NCBI RefSeq assembly: GCF_003061005.1 | Contig: NZ_QAIK01000027.1 | Coordinates: 36,741 to 83,949, forward strand | Source of the DNA: Pseudomonas sp. HMWF021 | Lineage (GTDB): Bacteria > Pseudomonadota > Gammaproteobacteria > Pseudomonadales > Pseudomonadaceae | DNA length: 47,209 nucleotides | Direction of reading: 5' to 3' | In this document: positions 8,168-16,603 of the stretch, one piece after another | How the letters are laid out: every line of letters starts with the position of its first letter | How positions within the stretch are numbered: the first letter of the stretch is position 1 | Position numbers and translations under genes: made by a program | Notes under the pieces: generated by a model | Seen by the model: the letters and a program-made list of their open reading frames with translations, nothing else | Databases searched by the model: none | What the model was told of the DNA's origin: nothing

Positions 8168-9225
8168 GTGATGAAGTTCCACGTGGAACACATTCGCTGA
8201 GCAGTCCGTGGATTCAGGCCGGACGCCTGGCGTTTTTTGCCTTGTACGCGGTCACGGTGTTGGCCGCGTTAGCCTGGGCGTTTTCCAATGTGCGGCAGAT
8301 CGATCCGCAGAATCGCGCCGTGGTCCTGCACTTTGGCGCACTGGAACGCATCCAGAATGCCGGGCTGCTACTGGCCTGGCCGCAGCCATTCGAGCAGGTG
8401 GTGCTGCTACCGGCAGCGGATCGGGTGATTGAGCGCCGGGTTGAAAATCTGCTGCGCAGCAGTGAGGCGATCAAGGCCGACCGGGTTGCAACCTTTGCCA
8501 CCCCTTTGAGCGATGCGCTGGCCGGCTCCGGCTATTTGCTGACTGGCGACGCCGGCGTCGTTCAGCTGGATGTGCGTGTGTTTTACAAAGTCACCGATCC
8601 CTATGACTTCGTGTTGCAAGGCGATCATGTGCTGCCGGCACTGGATCGGCTGGTCACCCGCAGCGCTGTGGCTTTGACCGCCGCCCGGGATCTGGACACG
8701 ATTCTGGTTGCCCGACCGGAGTTGATCGGCGCCGATAACCAGGCGGCCGAACGTCGCGAACGACTGCGCGGTGATCTGGTGCAAGGCATCAACAAGCGCC
8801 TGGCTGAACTGAAAGCGAGCGGGCAGGGCATCGGCATCGAAGTGGCGCGGGTCGACGTTCAGTCGAGTCTGCCGGACCCTGCGGTCAGCGCTTTCAATGC
8901 TGTTCTGACCGCCAGTCAGCAAGCCGATAAAGCAGTTGCCAACGCACGCACCGAGGCGGAAAAACTCACCCAGACCGCCAACGAGCACGCCGATCGCACC
9001 CTGCAATTGGCCCATGCGCAGGCCGGCGAGCGGCTGGCGAAAGCCTCCGCCGACACCGCCACGGTGCTGAGCCTGGCCAAGGCTCAACTGCAAGGCACCG
9101 ACCCGCAGATGCTGCTGCGCTTGTACCGCGAACGCATGCCGAAGATTCTCGGCCAGGCCGGTTCCGTGACCACGGTCGATCCGAAAGACGATTCCCGCCT
9201 GATCATTCAGGGAGCCAGTAAATGA
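8164..9225 (+). CDS. SPFH/band-7 protein (HflK-like), third in operon
   Basis: A 353-residue protein with one N-terminal membrane helix (about residues 19-41). An SPFH domain follows ('IDPQNRAVVLHFGALERIQNAGLLLAWPQPFEQV', then 'LDVRVFYKVTDPYDFVLQ'), then a helical region rich in Ala, Glu and Gln (about 250-320). The tail 'DPQMLLRLYRERMPKILG' resembles the C-terminal part of HflK and its relatives. Start and stop overlap the neighbours by 4 bases (ATGA) at both ends, so translation is probably coupled. Codons 4-9 contain a perfect 14-base parS palindrome (8176-8189). None of the usual hflKC neighbours (hfq, hflX, purA) is present, so this is a paralogous set rather than the FtsH-controlling HflKC. 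Confidence 0.87.
   Translation: MSDEVPRGTHSLSSPWIQAGRLAFFALYAVTVLAALAWAFSNVRQIDPQNRAVVLHFGALERIQNAGLLLAWPQPFEQVVLLPAADRVIERRVENLLRSSEAIKADRVATFATPLSDALAGSGYLLTGDAGVVQLDVRVFYKVTDPYDFVLQGDHVLPALDRLVTRSAVALTAARDLDTILVARPELIGADNQAAERRERLRGDLVQGINKRLAELKASGQGIGIEVARVDVQSSLPDPAVSAFNAVLTASQQADKAVANARTEAEKLTQTANEHADRTLQLAHAQAGERLAKASADTATVLSLAKAQLQGTDPQMLLRLYRERMPKILGQAGSVTTVDPKDDSRLIIQGASK
8176..8189. other. Putative parS site (perfect palindrome)
   Basis: GTTCCACGTGGAAC is a perfect 14-base palindrome and matches the ParB-binding parS core of Pseudomonas as I know it. It sits inside the start of the third SPFH gene, where it encodes Val-Pro-Arg-Gly flanked by Glu and Thr. Pseudomonas parS sites of this exact form cluster near oriC. 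Confidence 0.75.
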
Positions 9226-11123
9226 CTGCGACCACAGCCACACCGAGCCTGTTGTCCTCGGCCGAACAGCGCCGCGCTGCCCGACAATTGACTTTGGCGA
9301 TGCTCGCCCTCGGCTTGCTCGGCCTCGGGCTGATCTGGCGCTGGCTGGTCCCGGAGCAAACCGGAGTCAGTCAGTTGCTGCTGGGTTTCGCCTCTTTATT
9401 GGTGGCGGTGCCGGTGATGCGTTCGGCGTGGTACAGCCTGCGTTATCCGAGCCTGCACGGCATCACCGATCAACTGATTGCGCTGGCGATGCTCGGTGCG
9501 TGGGCGACCGGGGATCTGCTGACCGCCGCACTATTACCCATCATCATGATCTTCGGCCACGTGCTGGAAGAGCGCAGCGTGATCGGTTCGCAGGAAGCGA
9601 TCCACGCCCTCGGCCAGTTGACCCGCAGCCACGCGCGCAAGATTCAGGCGGACGGTTCGATTATCGAAGTCGATAACGGCACGCTCAAGCCCGGCGACAC
9701 GTTAGAGGTGCGCGCCGGGGATCGGGTGCCAGCGGATGGCCGGGTGTTGTTCGGCCAGGCAAGCCTCGACACGGCATTGATCACCGGCGAGTCGGTGCCG
9801 GTGGAAACGGCGGTGGGCATGACGGTGTTCGGCGGCGCGATCAACCTCGACGGCTTGCTGCGCATTGAGGTGACCCGCACCGGCGATCAATCGACGCTGG
9901 GTAAAGTCATCGCACTGATGCAGAACGCCGAACGCTCGAAGCCACCCATCACCCGTTTGCTTGAACGTTATGCCGGCAGCTACATGGTGCTGGTGTTGTT
10001 GCTGGCAGCGGTGACCTGGTTTGTCACCCATGACGCGCAAGCCATGCTCGCGGTGTTGGTGGCGGCATGTCCTTGCGCTTTGGTGCTCTCTGCGCCGGCC
10101 ACGGCAATTGCCGGAGTGGCGGTCGCGGCGCGCCACGGCATTCTGATTCGCAGTTCAGCGTTTCTTGAGGAGTTGGCAGACCTTACTTCGCTGGTGGTCG
10201 ACAAGACCGGCACTCTGACCTACGGCACCTTGCGTTTGCAATCGATCAACAGCCCGCGTCTGGAAGCGTCTACGGTGATGGCACTGGCAGCCAGTCTCGG
10301 CGCGGCCAGCAGCCACCCTGTCAGCCGCGCGCTGGCGGGGTTGGTCAGTCAGGAACAGAGCCTTCCGCTGACGGACATTCACGAGCGCCAGGGTCTGGGT
10401 GTCGTGGCCATGACCGCGCAGGGCGAGGCGGCGCTGGGGCGTCCCGAACTGTTCGCGCAACTGGGTATTGTCACCACCCGCGTCCCCGAACATGACGGGC
10501 CGATTGCCGGGTTGGCGTTGAATGGGGAGTTCGTCGCTTGGCTGCTGCTGGCCGACAGCGTCAAACCGGAAGCGCGTTTTGCTCTCAATGAATTGCGTGA
10601 ACTGGGCCTGGGCCGTCAGTTGCTGCTGACCGGTGACCGCCAGAGTGTCGCGCAGACGCTGGCTCGCGAAGTGGGGCTGCAAGAGGTCGAAGCCCAGGCG
10701 TTGCCCGAGGACAAACTCAACCGCGTGCTCAAGGAAATCGCCACTGGGTTCCGGCCGATGGTGGTGGGGGATGGCATCAATGACTCGCTGGCGCTCAAGG
10801 CCGGTGTGGTGGGTGTGGCGATGGGCGCGGGCGGTGCCGACATTGCGCTGGCTTCGGCGGATATCGTCCTGATTGGCAGTGACCTGCGCCGCCTCGGCAC
10901 CTGTGTGCGCCTGAGCCGGCAGTGCCGCAAGACTTTGCAAGTCAACGTGATCATCGGACTGGGCTGGACGCTGGCGATTGTCATCTTCGCCGCCTTCGGC
11001 TGGCTCGGCGCTGCCGGGGCGATGATTGCAGCGTTGCTGCACAATCTAAGTACATTGCTGGTGTTGGGCAATGCCGGCCGCTTGCTGCGGTTTCAGGAGC
11101 CATTGTTGAAACTTCAGGACTAG
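9222..11123 (+). CDS. P1B-type heavy-metal translocating ATPase without N-terminal metal-binding domain
   Basis: A 633-residue transport ATPase. The actuator motif TGES is at 188-191, the transmembrane metal site CPC at 283-285 (in ACPCALVLS), the phosphorylated DKTGTLT at 327-333 (Asp327), SHP at 364-366 (the P1B nucleotide-domain HP motif) and GDGIND at 516-521. The CPC and SHP motifs place it among heavy-metal exporters of the Zn/Cd/Cu group. The last membrane helices carry 'LLHNLSTLLVLGNAGRLL', which does not settle the metal. The usual N-terminal HMA (CxxC) domain is absent: the protein begins a few residues before the first helix. It overlaps the upstream SPFH gene by 4 bases and is the last gene of the operon. 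Direction and metal are unproven; export of Zn2+, Cd2+ or another divalent ion is the simplest reading. Confidence 0.9.
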   Translation: MTATTATPSLLSSAEQRRAARQLTLAMLALGLLGLGLIWRWLVPEQTGVSQLLLGFASLLVAVPVMRSAWYSLRYPSLHGITDQLIALAMLGAWATGDLLTAALLPIIMIFGHVLEERSVIGSQEAIHALGQLTRSHARKIQADGSIIEVDNGTLKPGDTLEVRAGDRVPADGRVLFGQASLDTALITGESVPVETAVGMTVFGGAINLDGLLRIEVTRTGDQSTLGKVIALMQNAERSKPPITRLLERYAGSYMVLVLLLAAVTWFVTHDAQAMLAVLVAACPCALVLSAPATAIAGVAVAARHGILIRSSAFLEELADLTSLVVDKTGTLTYGTLRLQSINSPRLEASTVMALAASLGAASSHPVSRALAGLVSQEQSLPLTDIHERQGLGVVAMTAQGEAALGRPELFAQLGIVTTRVPEHDGPIAGLALNGEFVAWLLLADSVKPEARFALNELRELGLGRQLLLTGDRQSVAQTLAREVGLQEVEAQALPEDKLNRVLKEIATGFRPMVVGDGINDSLALKAGVVGVAMGAGGADIALASADIVLIGSDLRRLGTCVRLSRQCRKTLQVNVIIGLGWTLAIVIFAAFGWLGAAGAMIAALLHNLSTLLVLGNAGRLLRFQEPLLKLQD

Positions 11124-11180
11124 CTCACGCAATTTTGCGAACTGTCGAGGCGCGAAGCAGTCATCTGTGAAGGTGCTCTT

Positions 11181-11207
11181 GCCCGGGGCGCACTGGCGCC
11201 CTTGGGC
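11181..11207 (+). terminator. GC-rich hairpin after the SPFH-ATPase operon
   Basis: GGGCGC-actg-GCGCCC (11186-11201) is extended by GCCC/GGGC outside a small bulge, starting 58 bases after the ATPase stop. There is no T-tract, so it may be a weak or Rho-assisted terminator or a 3' mRNA structure. Confidence 0.35.
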
Positions 11208-11266
11208 CATCGCGGCTCATAGGGGCGGACTATCAAATCGATAGCCTGCTATTTTTCAAGGATGGT

Positions 11267-11273
11267 CTACCCT
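11267..11273 (+). promoter_or_regulatory. Possible sigma-38 (RpoS)-type -10 element for cfa
   Basis: CTACCCT, 33 bases before the cfa start codon, is close to the RpoS-preferred -10 CTAYACT. Cyclopropane synthase genes are commonly RpoS-dependent in stationary phase. No convincing -35 was seen. Confidence 0.3.
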
Positions 11274-11306
11274 CAGATCTGACGTCTGAAACAAGGGGGA
11301 TTTTCC

Positions 11307-12494
11307 ATGCTCGCGCAACTTCCACCGGCCTTGCAGAATTTGCAGCTTCCACTTCGCCTGCGACTCTGGGACGGCCATGAGTTCAATCTGGGCCCGGCGC
11401 CCAGCGTTACCATCGTGGTCAAGGACCCGACGATGGTCACCCAGTTCACCCATCCAAGCCTTGACGCGCTGGGGGCGGCGTTTGTCGAAGGCAAGCTCGA
11501 ACTGGAGGGCTCGATCAGCGAAGTCATCCGGGTTTGCGATGAATTGAGCAGTGCCTTGCTCGACGAGGATGAAGGCGCCCAGCCTGTGCGAGCGGTGCAC
11601 GACAAGGAAACCGACGCCAAAGCCATTTCCTATCACTACGACCTGTCCAACGAGTTCTACCAGCTGTGGCTGGACAGCGACATGGCGTATTCCTGCGCCT
11701 ATTTTGAAACCGGCAGTGAAACCCTCGAGCAAGCGCAACAGGCCAAGTTCCGGCACCTGTGTCGCAAGCTGCGTCTGCAGCCCGGCGATTACCTGCTGGA
11801 TGTCGGCTGCGGTTGGGGTGGGCTGGCGCGTTTTGCCGCACGGGAATTCGGCGCCAAAGTGTTCGGCATCACCCTGAGCAAGGAACAACTGGCACTGGCC
11901 CGCGAGCGCGTCAAAGCCGAGGGCCTGGAAGATCAGGTTGAACTGCAACTGCTCGACTACCGCGATCTGCCCCAGGACGGGCGTTTCGACAAAGTGGTCA
12001 GCGTCGGCATGTTCGAACACGTCGGCCACGCCAACCTCGCCGAATACTGCAAAGTCCTGTTTGGCGCGGTGAAAGAGGGCGGTCTGGTGATGAACCACGG
12101 CATCACCGCCAAACACACCGATGGCCGCCCGGTCGGGCGTGGCGCCGGGGATTTCATCGAGAAATATGTATTCCCCAATGGCGAACTGCCGCACCTGGCA
12201 ATGATCTCGGCCGAGATCAGCGAAGCGGGGCTGGAAATTGTCGACGTCGAAAGCCTGCGCCTGCATTACGCACGCACGCTGGACCACTGGAGTGAGCGGC
12301 TGGAGGACAACCTCGAAGCTGCGGCGAAAATGGTGCCGGAACAGGCGCTGCGAATCTGGCGCCTGTATCTGGCCGGATGCGCTTACGCCTTTGCGCGGGG
12401 CTGGATCAATCTGCACCAGATCCTGGCAGTGAAAGCGCACGCCGATGGTAGCCATGAGTTGCCTTGGACGCGGGACGACATCTATCACCCGTAA
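11307..12494 (+). CDS. cfa: Cyclopropane-fatty-acyl-phospholipid synthase
   Basis: A 395-residue SAM-dependent methyltransferase. It adds a methylene bridge to cis double bonds of membrane phospholipid acyl chains at the inner-membrane surface. The SAM-binding glycine motif DVGCGWGG is at 165-172. The family signature YSCAYFE is at 128-134, and 'HYARTLDHWSERLE' lies in the C-terminal part. An N-terminal non-catalytic domain (about 1-95) is also typical. The length fits the bacterial family. The ATG at 11307 follows GGGGGA at a good distance. Pseudomonads often have two such genes, and which one this is cannot be told. The neighbouring convergent gene makes cardiolipin, so this is a small membrane-lipid cluster. 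Confidence 0.92.
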   Translation: MLAQLPPALQNLQLPLRLRLWDGHEFNLGPAPSVTIVVKDPTMVTQFTHPSLDALGAAFVEGKLELEGSISEVIRVCDELSSALLDEDEGAQPVRAVHDKETDAKAISYHYDLSNEFYQLWLDSDMAYSCAYFETGSETLEQAQQAKFRHLCRKLRLQPGDYLLDVGCGWGGLARFAAREFGAKVFGITLSKEQLALARERVKAEGLEDQVELQLLDYRDLPQDGRFDKVVSVGMFEHVGHANLAEYCKVLFGAVKEGGLVMNHGITAKHTDGRPVGRGAGDFIEKYVFPNGELPHLAMISAEISEAGLEIVDVESLRLHYARTLDHWSERLEDNLEAAAKMVPEQALRIWRLYLAGCAYAFARGWINLHQILAVKAHADGSHELPWTRDDIYHP

Positions 12495-12504
12495 TGCCTG
12501 AGCG

Positions 12505-12528
12505 CCTCTCTCCCGCTGTGGGGAGAGG
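12505..12528. terminator. Short hairpin between convergent cfa and cls
   Basis: CTCTCCC (12508-12514) pairs with GGGAGAG (12521-12527) around a 6-base loop, in the 40-base gap between two convergent genes. There is no T-tract on either strand. It could serve both directions weakly. Confidence 0.35.
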
Positions 12529-12534
12529 TGCTGG

Positions 12535-13974
12535 TCAGAGAATCGGGGAAATCAGCCGGGCGATCCGCATGCCGACCTGTTGCAGGCGATGGATCTCCCG
12601 GCTTTCTTCTTTGGCGACTTCGTAAGCCTGCTCGAAGTCAGCGTTGAGCATCTGTTCCACGCTGGCGGCGAAGTCGCTGTCGACGGTCAGCAACATCACT
12701 TCGAAATTCAGCCGGAACGAACGGTTATCCAGATTGGCGCTGCCGATGGCGCTGATTTCGCTGTCGATCAACACCACTTTCTGATGCAGGAACCCCGGCT
12801 CGTAGCGGAACACCCGCACGCCGGCGCGCACCGCTTCGAAGGCATACAGGCTGGACGCGGCGTAGACGATGCGGTGGTCGGGGCGCGATGGCAGCAGCAG
12901 ACGCACATCGACGCCACGCAGAACCGCCAGACGCAACGCGGCGAACACGGCCTCATCGGGAATGAAGTATGGGCTGGTGATCCATACCCGCTCGGTCGCT
13001 GCGTGGATCGCTTCGACGAAGAACAGCGAACAGGTTTCGTAAGCGTCGGCCGGGCCGCTTGCCAGCAACTGGCAGAGCACACCGTCATCCGGGTAGACGT
13101 CCGGCAGGATCAACGGCGGCAATGCGCGCGCAGCCCAGAACCAGTCTTCGGCGAACGACTCCTGCATACAGGCCACCACCGGGCCGCGTACCTGAATGTG
13201 AGTATCACGCCAGGGCGCCAGCGGTGGTTTCTCGCCCATGTATTCATCGCCGACGTTGTGCCCGCCGACAAAACCGAGCACGCCATCGACCACGACGATT
13301 TTGCGGTGGTTGCGGAAATTTACCTGGAAGCGATTGAGCCAGCCGCTGCGCGTGGCGAAGGCTTTGACCTCGACACCGCCGTCGCGCAGCGCCTGCACAT
13401 AACTGTGGGGCAGGGCGTGGCTGCCGATCCGGTCGTAAAGCAGATGGATCGCCACGCCTTCGGCGGCTTTTTTCAGCAACAGGTCGCGCAGGCGCTGACC
13501 GAGGCGGTCGTCGTGGATGATGAAGAACTGGATCAGCACGGCTTCGCGTGCCTGATCGATGGCCCGGAAAATCGCGTCAAAGGTTGCCTGGCCGTTCACC
13601 AGCAACTGCACTTCGTTGTTCGCCAGACACGGCATGCGCCCCAGCTTGGGCATGGCGCGCAGCGAGGCGTAGGCATTGGAGGCGCGGGCGGTGAGGGCTT
13701 CTTCGACCCACGGGCGCCAGTTCAGCTCGGAGATGGCCTGGCGCATCTGCTCGTTGGCCTGGCGCCGCGCCTTGATGTAACCGTCGAAGGTACTGCGACC
13801 GAATACCAGATAAGGGATGAGGGTCAGGTAGGGAATGAAAATAAGCGACAATGCCCAGGCGATCGAGCCTTGGGCGGTGCGTACGGTCAGCACCGCGTGG
13901 ATCGCGGCGATCAGGCCGAGGGTATGTATCAGGGCAATCAGATAACCGAAAATGTGCGGTCCAAAATAATCCAT
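12535..13974 (-). CDS. cls: Cardiolipin synthase (phospholipase D family)
   Basis: A 479-residue inner-membrane enzyme that condenses two phosphatidylglycerols into cardiolipin and glycerol. Two N-terminal hydrophobic segments (about 8-30 and 36-58) anchor it. Two HKD motifs, one per phospholipase-D half, are visible: HRKIVVVD from residue 223 and HQKVVLID from 397. The second continues into '[10 protein letters not shown]', the classic Cls block. The length and two-helix start match ClsA. The ATG at 13974 has AGGAG upstream on its strand. It is divergent from a DUF3617 gene and convergent with cfa. Confidence 0.94.
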   Translation of the reverse strand: MDYFGPHIFGYLIALIHTLGLIAAIHAVLTVRTAQGSIAWALSLIFIPYLTLIPYLVFGRSTFDGYIKARRQANEQMRQAISELNWRPWVEEALTARASNAYASLRAMPKLGRMPCLANNEVQLLVNGQATFDAIFRAIDQAREAVLIQFFIIHDDRLGQRLRDLLLKKAAEGVAIHLLYDRIGSHALPHSYVQALRDGGVEVKAFATRSGWLNRFQVNFRNHRKIVVVDGVLGFVGGHNVGDEYMGEKPPLAPWRDTHIQVRGPVVACMQESFAEDWFWAARALPPLILPDVYPDDGVLCQLLASGPADAYETCSLFFVEAIHAATERVWITSPYFIPDEAVFAALRLAVLRGVDVRLLLPSRPDHRIVYAASSLYAFEAVRAGVRVFRYEPGFLHQKVVLIDSEISAIGSANLDNRSFRLNFEVMLLTVDSDFAASVEQMLNADFEQAYEVAKEESREIHRLQQVGMRIARLISPIL

Positions 13975-14106
13975 GGGGCAACCTTGCTCCTGAAGATTCG
14001 ATGCTTAACAGACCATGTTCCGCTGCGATTGTCGCTATTTAATTGGTGCATGAACCGAAGCAACCGGCCGACGTCTAACGGCCACTACTGATCAGGAGTT
14101 TTTTCG

Positions 14107-14625
14107 ATGAACGTTCGTCTGCTGGGTTTGGCGCTGGGCCTGGGTTTGGCAATGCCGCTGGTTGCGCAGGCGCAAATGCTGCAGCCGGGGCTGTGGGAAA
14201 TGACCTCGAGCAACGTCAAGGTCGATGACCAGCCCATGGATGTGCAATCGATCCTCGGCCAGTTGCAGGGCCAGATGACCCCGCAACAGCGCGCGGCGCT
14301 GGAGAAGAACGGGATCAACATCGGCGGCAAGGGCATTCGTGCCTGCCTGACGCCGCAGCAGGTGGCGACCAACGATATTCCGCTGGCCGATCCGCAGTCG
14401 GGCTGCAAACAGCAGATCACCGAACGCACCGGCAACCAGTGGAAATTCCACTTCAGTTGCCCGAAAGCACAAGGCACCGGTGTCGCCACGTTCCTCAGTG
14501 ATCGTGAGTTCACCACTGTAGCCAACGGTACGTTCAATGCCATCGGCATTAACCAGAAGGGCAGTCTGGAAACCCGCGCGGTGTGGTTGGGTCAGGATTG
14601 CGGCACTGTGAAGCCGAGAGCTTAA
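14107..14625 (+). CDS. DUF3617 family secreted protein
   Basis: A 172-residue protein with a clear signal peptide (MNVRLLGLALGLGLAMPLVAQA, cleavage near AQA-QM), so probably periplasmic. The mature part starts 'LQPGLWEM', the hallmark opening of DUF3617 proteins. It contains four cysteines (in 'RACLTP', 'SGCKQ', 'FSCPK', 'QDCGT') that could form two disulfides. The biochemical function of the family is unknown. AGGAG lies upstream of the ATG. It is divergent from cls. Confidence 0.85.
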   Translation: MNVRLLGLALGLGLAMPLVAQAQMLQPGLWEMTSSNVKVDDQPMDVQSILGQLQGQMTPQQRAALEKNGINIGGKGIRACLTPQQVATNDIPLADPQSGCKQQITERTGNQWKFHFSCPKAQGTGVATFLSDREFTTVANGTFNAIGINQKGSLETRAVWLGQDCGTVKPRA

Positions 14626-14628
14626 AAG

Positions 14629-14694
14629 CTTCGCGAGCAAGCCCGCTCCCACAGGGCCAAGGTGATTCCTGTGGGAGCGAGCCTGCTCGCGAAG
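14629..14694. repeat. REP inverted pair (GCTCCCAC family)
   Basis: Two near-identical arms, about 27 bases each, in opposite orientation (14629-14655 and 14668-14694), read 'CTTCGCGAGCAAGCCCGCTC' on one side and its near-complement on the other around a 12-base centre. They form a REPIN-type hairpin between the convergent DUF3617 and dihydroorotase genes, and may also terminate transcription from both. Confidence 0.85.
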
Positions 14695-14706
14695 GCGTCT
14701 TGGTTG

Positions 14707-16039
14707 TCACCGCATAAACCGCAGCGCCAGCCCCTGACATCCGTCGTTGATACGCTGCTCCCGCCAGGCAATCTGCCCCGACACCAACGTGGTATTCACC
14801 CGATAGCGGAAAGTCTTGTCAGCAAACGGCGTCCACCCGCACTGTGACAGAATCGGCTGCCGCGACACTTCCAGAGCCGCTGGCTCAACCAGCACCAGAT
14901 CCGCCCAATACCCTTCGCGCAAATAACCCCGATCCGGAATCGCAAACAGGTCCGCCACCCGGTGACTGGTTTTCGCCACCAGCGTGGTGATTGGCAGCAC
15001 ACCATCGGCCACCAGTTCCAGCAGTGCCGGCAAGGCGTGCTGCACCAGCGGCAAACCGGCAGGCGCTTCGGCATACGGGCGCTGCTTTTCTGCCCAGGTA
15101 TGCGGTGCGTGATCGCTGCCGATGACGTCCAGTCGATTGATAAGTAACGCCGCGCGCAGGGCATCGCGGTCGGCTGGTGTCTTGATCGCCGAGTTGCATT
15201 TGATCAGGTTGCCGAGGGCTGGATAGTCGCGGTCATCGAACAGCAGATGATGCAGGCAGACTTCTGCGGTGATGTGCTTTTGCGCGAGCGGCTTGTCCTC
15301 GAACAACGCCAATTCGCGGGCGGTGGTCAGGTGCAGCACGTGCAGGCGAGTGCCGTGCCGTCTCGCCAGTTCCACTGCCAGCGACGAAGAGCGGTAGCAG
15401 GCGTCGGCATCGCGTATCAGCGCATGGATATTCGCCGGCAGCTGTTCGCCCAGGCGTTCGCGCAGCCGGGCAGCGTTGGCTTCGATGCTCGGCGTGTGTT
15501 CGCAGTGGGCCAGCAGAATCGTCGGCACTTCGGCGAACAGGCGTTCGAGAATCTGCGGATTATCCACCAGCAGGTTGCCGGTGGATGCACCCATGAACAC
15601 TTTGACCCCGGCCACTTCGCAGGGAATTGAGTGCAGCCACCGTGTCGAGATTGTCCTGGCTCACACCGAAGTGGAAGCCGTAGTTAGCCACGGAATTGAT
15701 CGCCGCTCGACGCTTTTTATCCGTCAGCGCTTCGAGGGTGAGGGTGGCCGGTCGAGTGTTGGGCATGTCCATGAAACTGGTGATGCCACCCGCCACCGCA
15801 GCGCGCGACTCGCTATGAATACTGCCCTTGGCCGGCGCTCCCGGTTCGCGAAAATGCACCTGGTCGTCAATCATCCCCGGCAACAGCCATTGACCGTTGG
15901 CGTCGATTTCCACGTGGGCATTCTCACCTTCGATGCTGCGCGCAATCTTGACGATACGGCCATGACTGACCAGCAGATCGCCATCGAACTCACGTTCTTC
16001 GTTGACCAGTCTGGCGTTGCGAATCAGCACGCTGCTCAT
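14707..16039 (-). pseudogene. pyrQ: Dihydroorotase-like amidohydrolase, frameshifted
   Basis: Two reading frames join into one dihydroorotase of about 444 residues. The N-terminal frame (start 16039) reads MSSVLIRNARLV, then 'PGMIDDQVHFREPG' and 'ITSFMDMPNTRPAT'. The C-terminal frame continues with 'CEVAGVKVFMGASTGNLL', 'AHCEH' and 'GSDHAPHT' to the stop at 14707. They meet at about 15621-15630. The downstream frame needs one base fewer or two more than the sequence shows, so this is a mutation, assembly error or recoding. The metal-site HxH is QVH, as I recall for this subgroup. It is the last gene of the Zur-type operon; its relative in PAO1 (PA5541, from memory) is a back-up dihydroorotase for zinc limitation. 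The break lies in the middle of the enzyme, so neither half alone should work. Confidence 0.85.
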
Positions 16040-16042
16040 GGT

Positions 16043-16603
16043 TCAGAACTCGTTCTGCAAGGCTTTGTAACCGCGCACCAGATCGACGTTGGTGCGCGCC
16101 ACGTCTTCGGAAAACTCCGAGGCGCTGACACTCACCGGCGGGAACTGCGAGAGGTCGGTGTTGGGGCCGATGCGGGTGGTGGAGGGCACGTAAAACGCCT
16201 CCGGCAAATCTCGGCCGTCGACTACCGAGTTGTGTCGAACCACGCAGCCATCACCGACTGCGCAATTGAACAGCACACTGTTGAATCCGATGAATACCCG
16301 GTCGCCGACCACACATGGGCCATGCACGATCGAGCGGTGAGCGATCGAGGTGAATTCGCCGATGGTCACGGCGGCGCCGGATTTGGAGTGGATTACCACG
16401 CCATCCTGAATGTTCGAATTGGCGCCGATGATGATCGGTTCCATCTGGCCTGAAGCGTTCACTTCGTCAGCGCGGATCACCGCATAGGGGCCGACGAACA
16501 CGTTCTCGCCGATGACCACTTTGCCGCAGATGATCGCGGTTTTGTCGACGTAGGCTGACTCGGCTATTTGTGGCAGATCGCCGGAAGGATTCTTGCGGAT
16601 CAT
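16043..16603 (-). CDS. Gamma-class carbonic anhydrase-like hexapeptide protein
   Basis: A 186-residue left-handed beta-helix protein built of hexapeptide repeats ('IICGKVVIGENVFVGPYAVIRAD'). It keeps the residues of gamma carbonic anhydrases: the Arg of 'VIRADE', the His of 'DGVVIHS', and two His in 'IAHRSIVHG', which serve as metal ligands in the trimer. Gamma enzymes can use Fe2+ or Co2+ in place of Zn2+, so this would supply bicarbonate when zinc-dependent carbonic anhydrase fails. Start and stop are coupled: its ATG overlaps the znuA stop by 4 bases, and pyrQ starts 3 bases after it. It is part of the zinc-starvation operon. Confidence 0.88.
   Translation of the reverse strand: MIRKNPSGDLPQIAESAYVDKTAIICGKVVIGENVFVGPYAVIRADEVNASGQMEPIIIGANSNIQDGVVIHSKSGAAVTIGEFTSIAHRSIVHGPCVVGDRVFIGFNSVLFNCAVGDGCVVRHNSVVDGRDLPEAFYVPSTTRIGPNTDLSQFPPVSVSASEFSEDVARTNVDLVRGYKALQNEF

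Noticed and set aside
5163..9225. Canonical hflKC locus
   Set aside because: There are three SPFH genes, not two; hfq, hflX and purA are absent; the first protein has extra membrane segments and a metal ATPase follows.
12580..14091. 503-codon plus-strand frame opposite cls
   Set aside because: Shadow frame; cls on the other strand has both HKD motifs.
15558..15567. DnaA box (TTATCCACC) as a sign of oriC inside the window
   Set aside because: Single copy, one mismatch, inside a gene, with no AT-rich unwinding region or box cluster.
15908..15922. Fourth parS-like site (TTTCCACGTGGGCA)
   Set aside because: Only the central CCACGTGG matches; both outer arms fail the palindrome.
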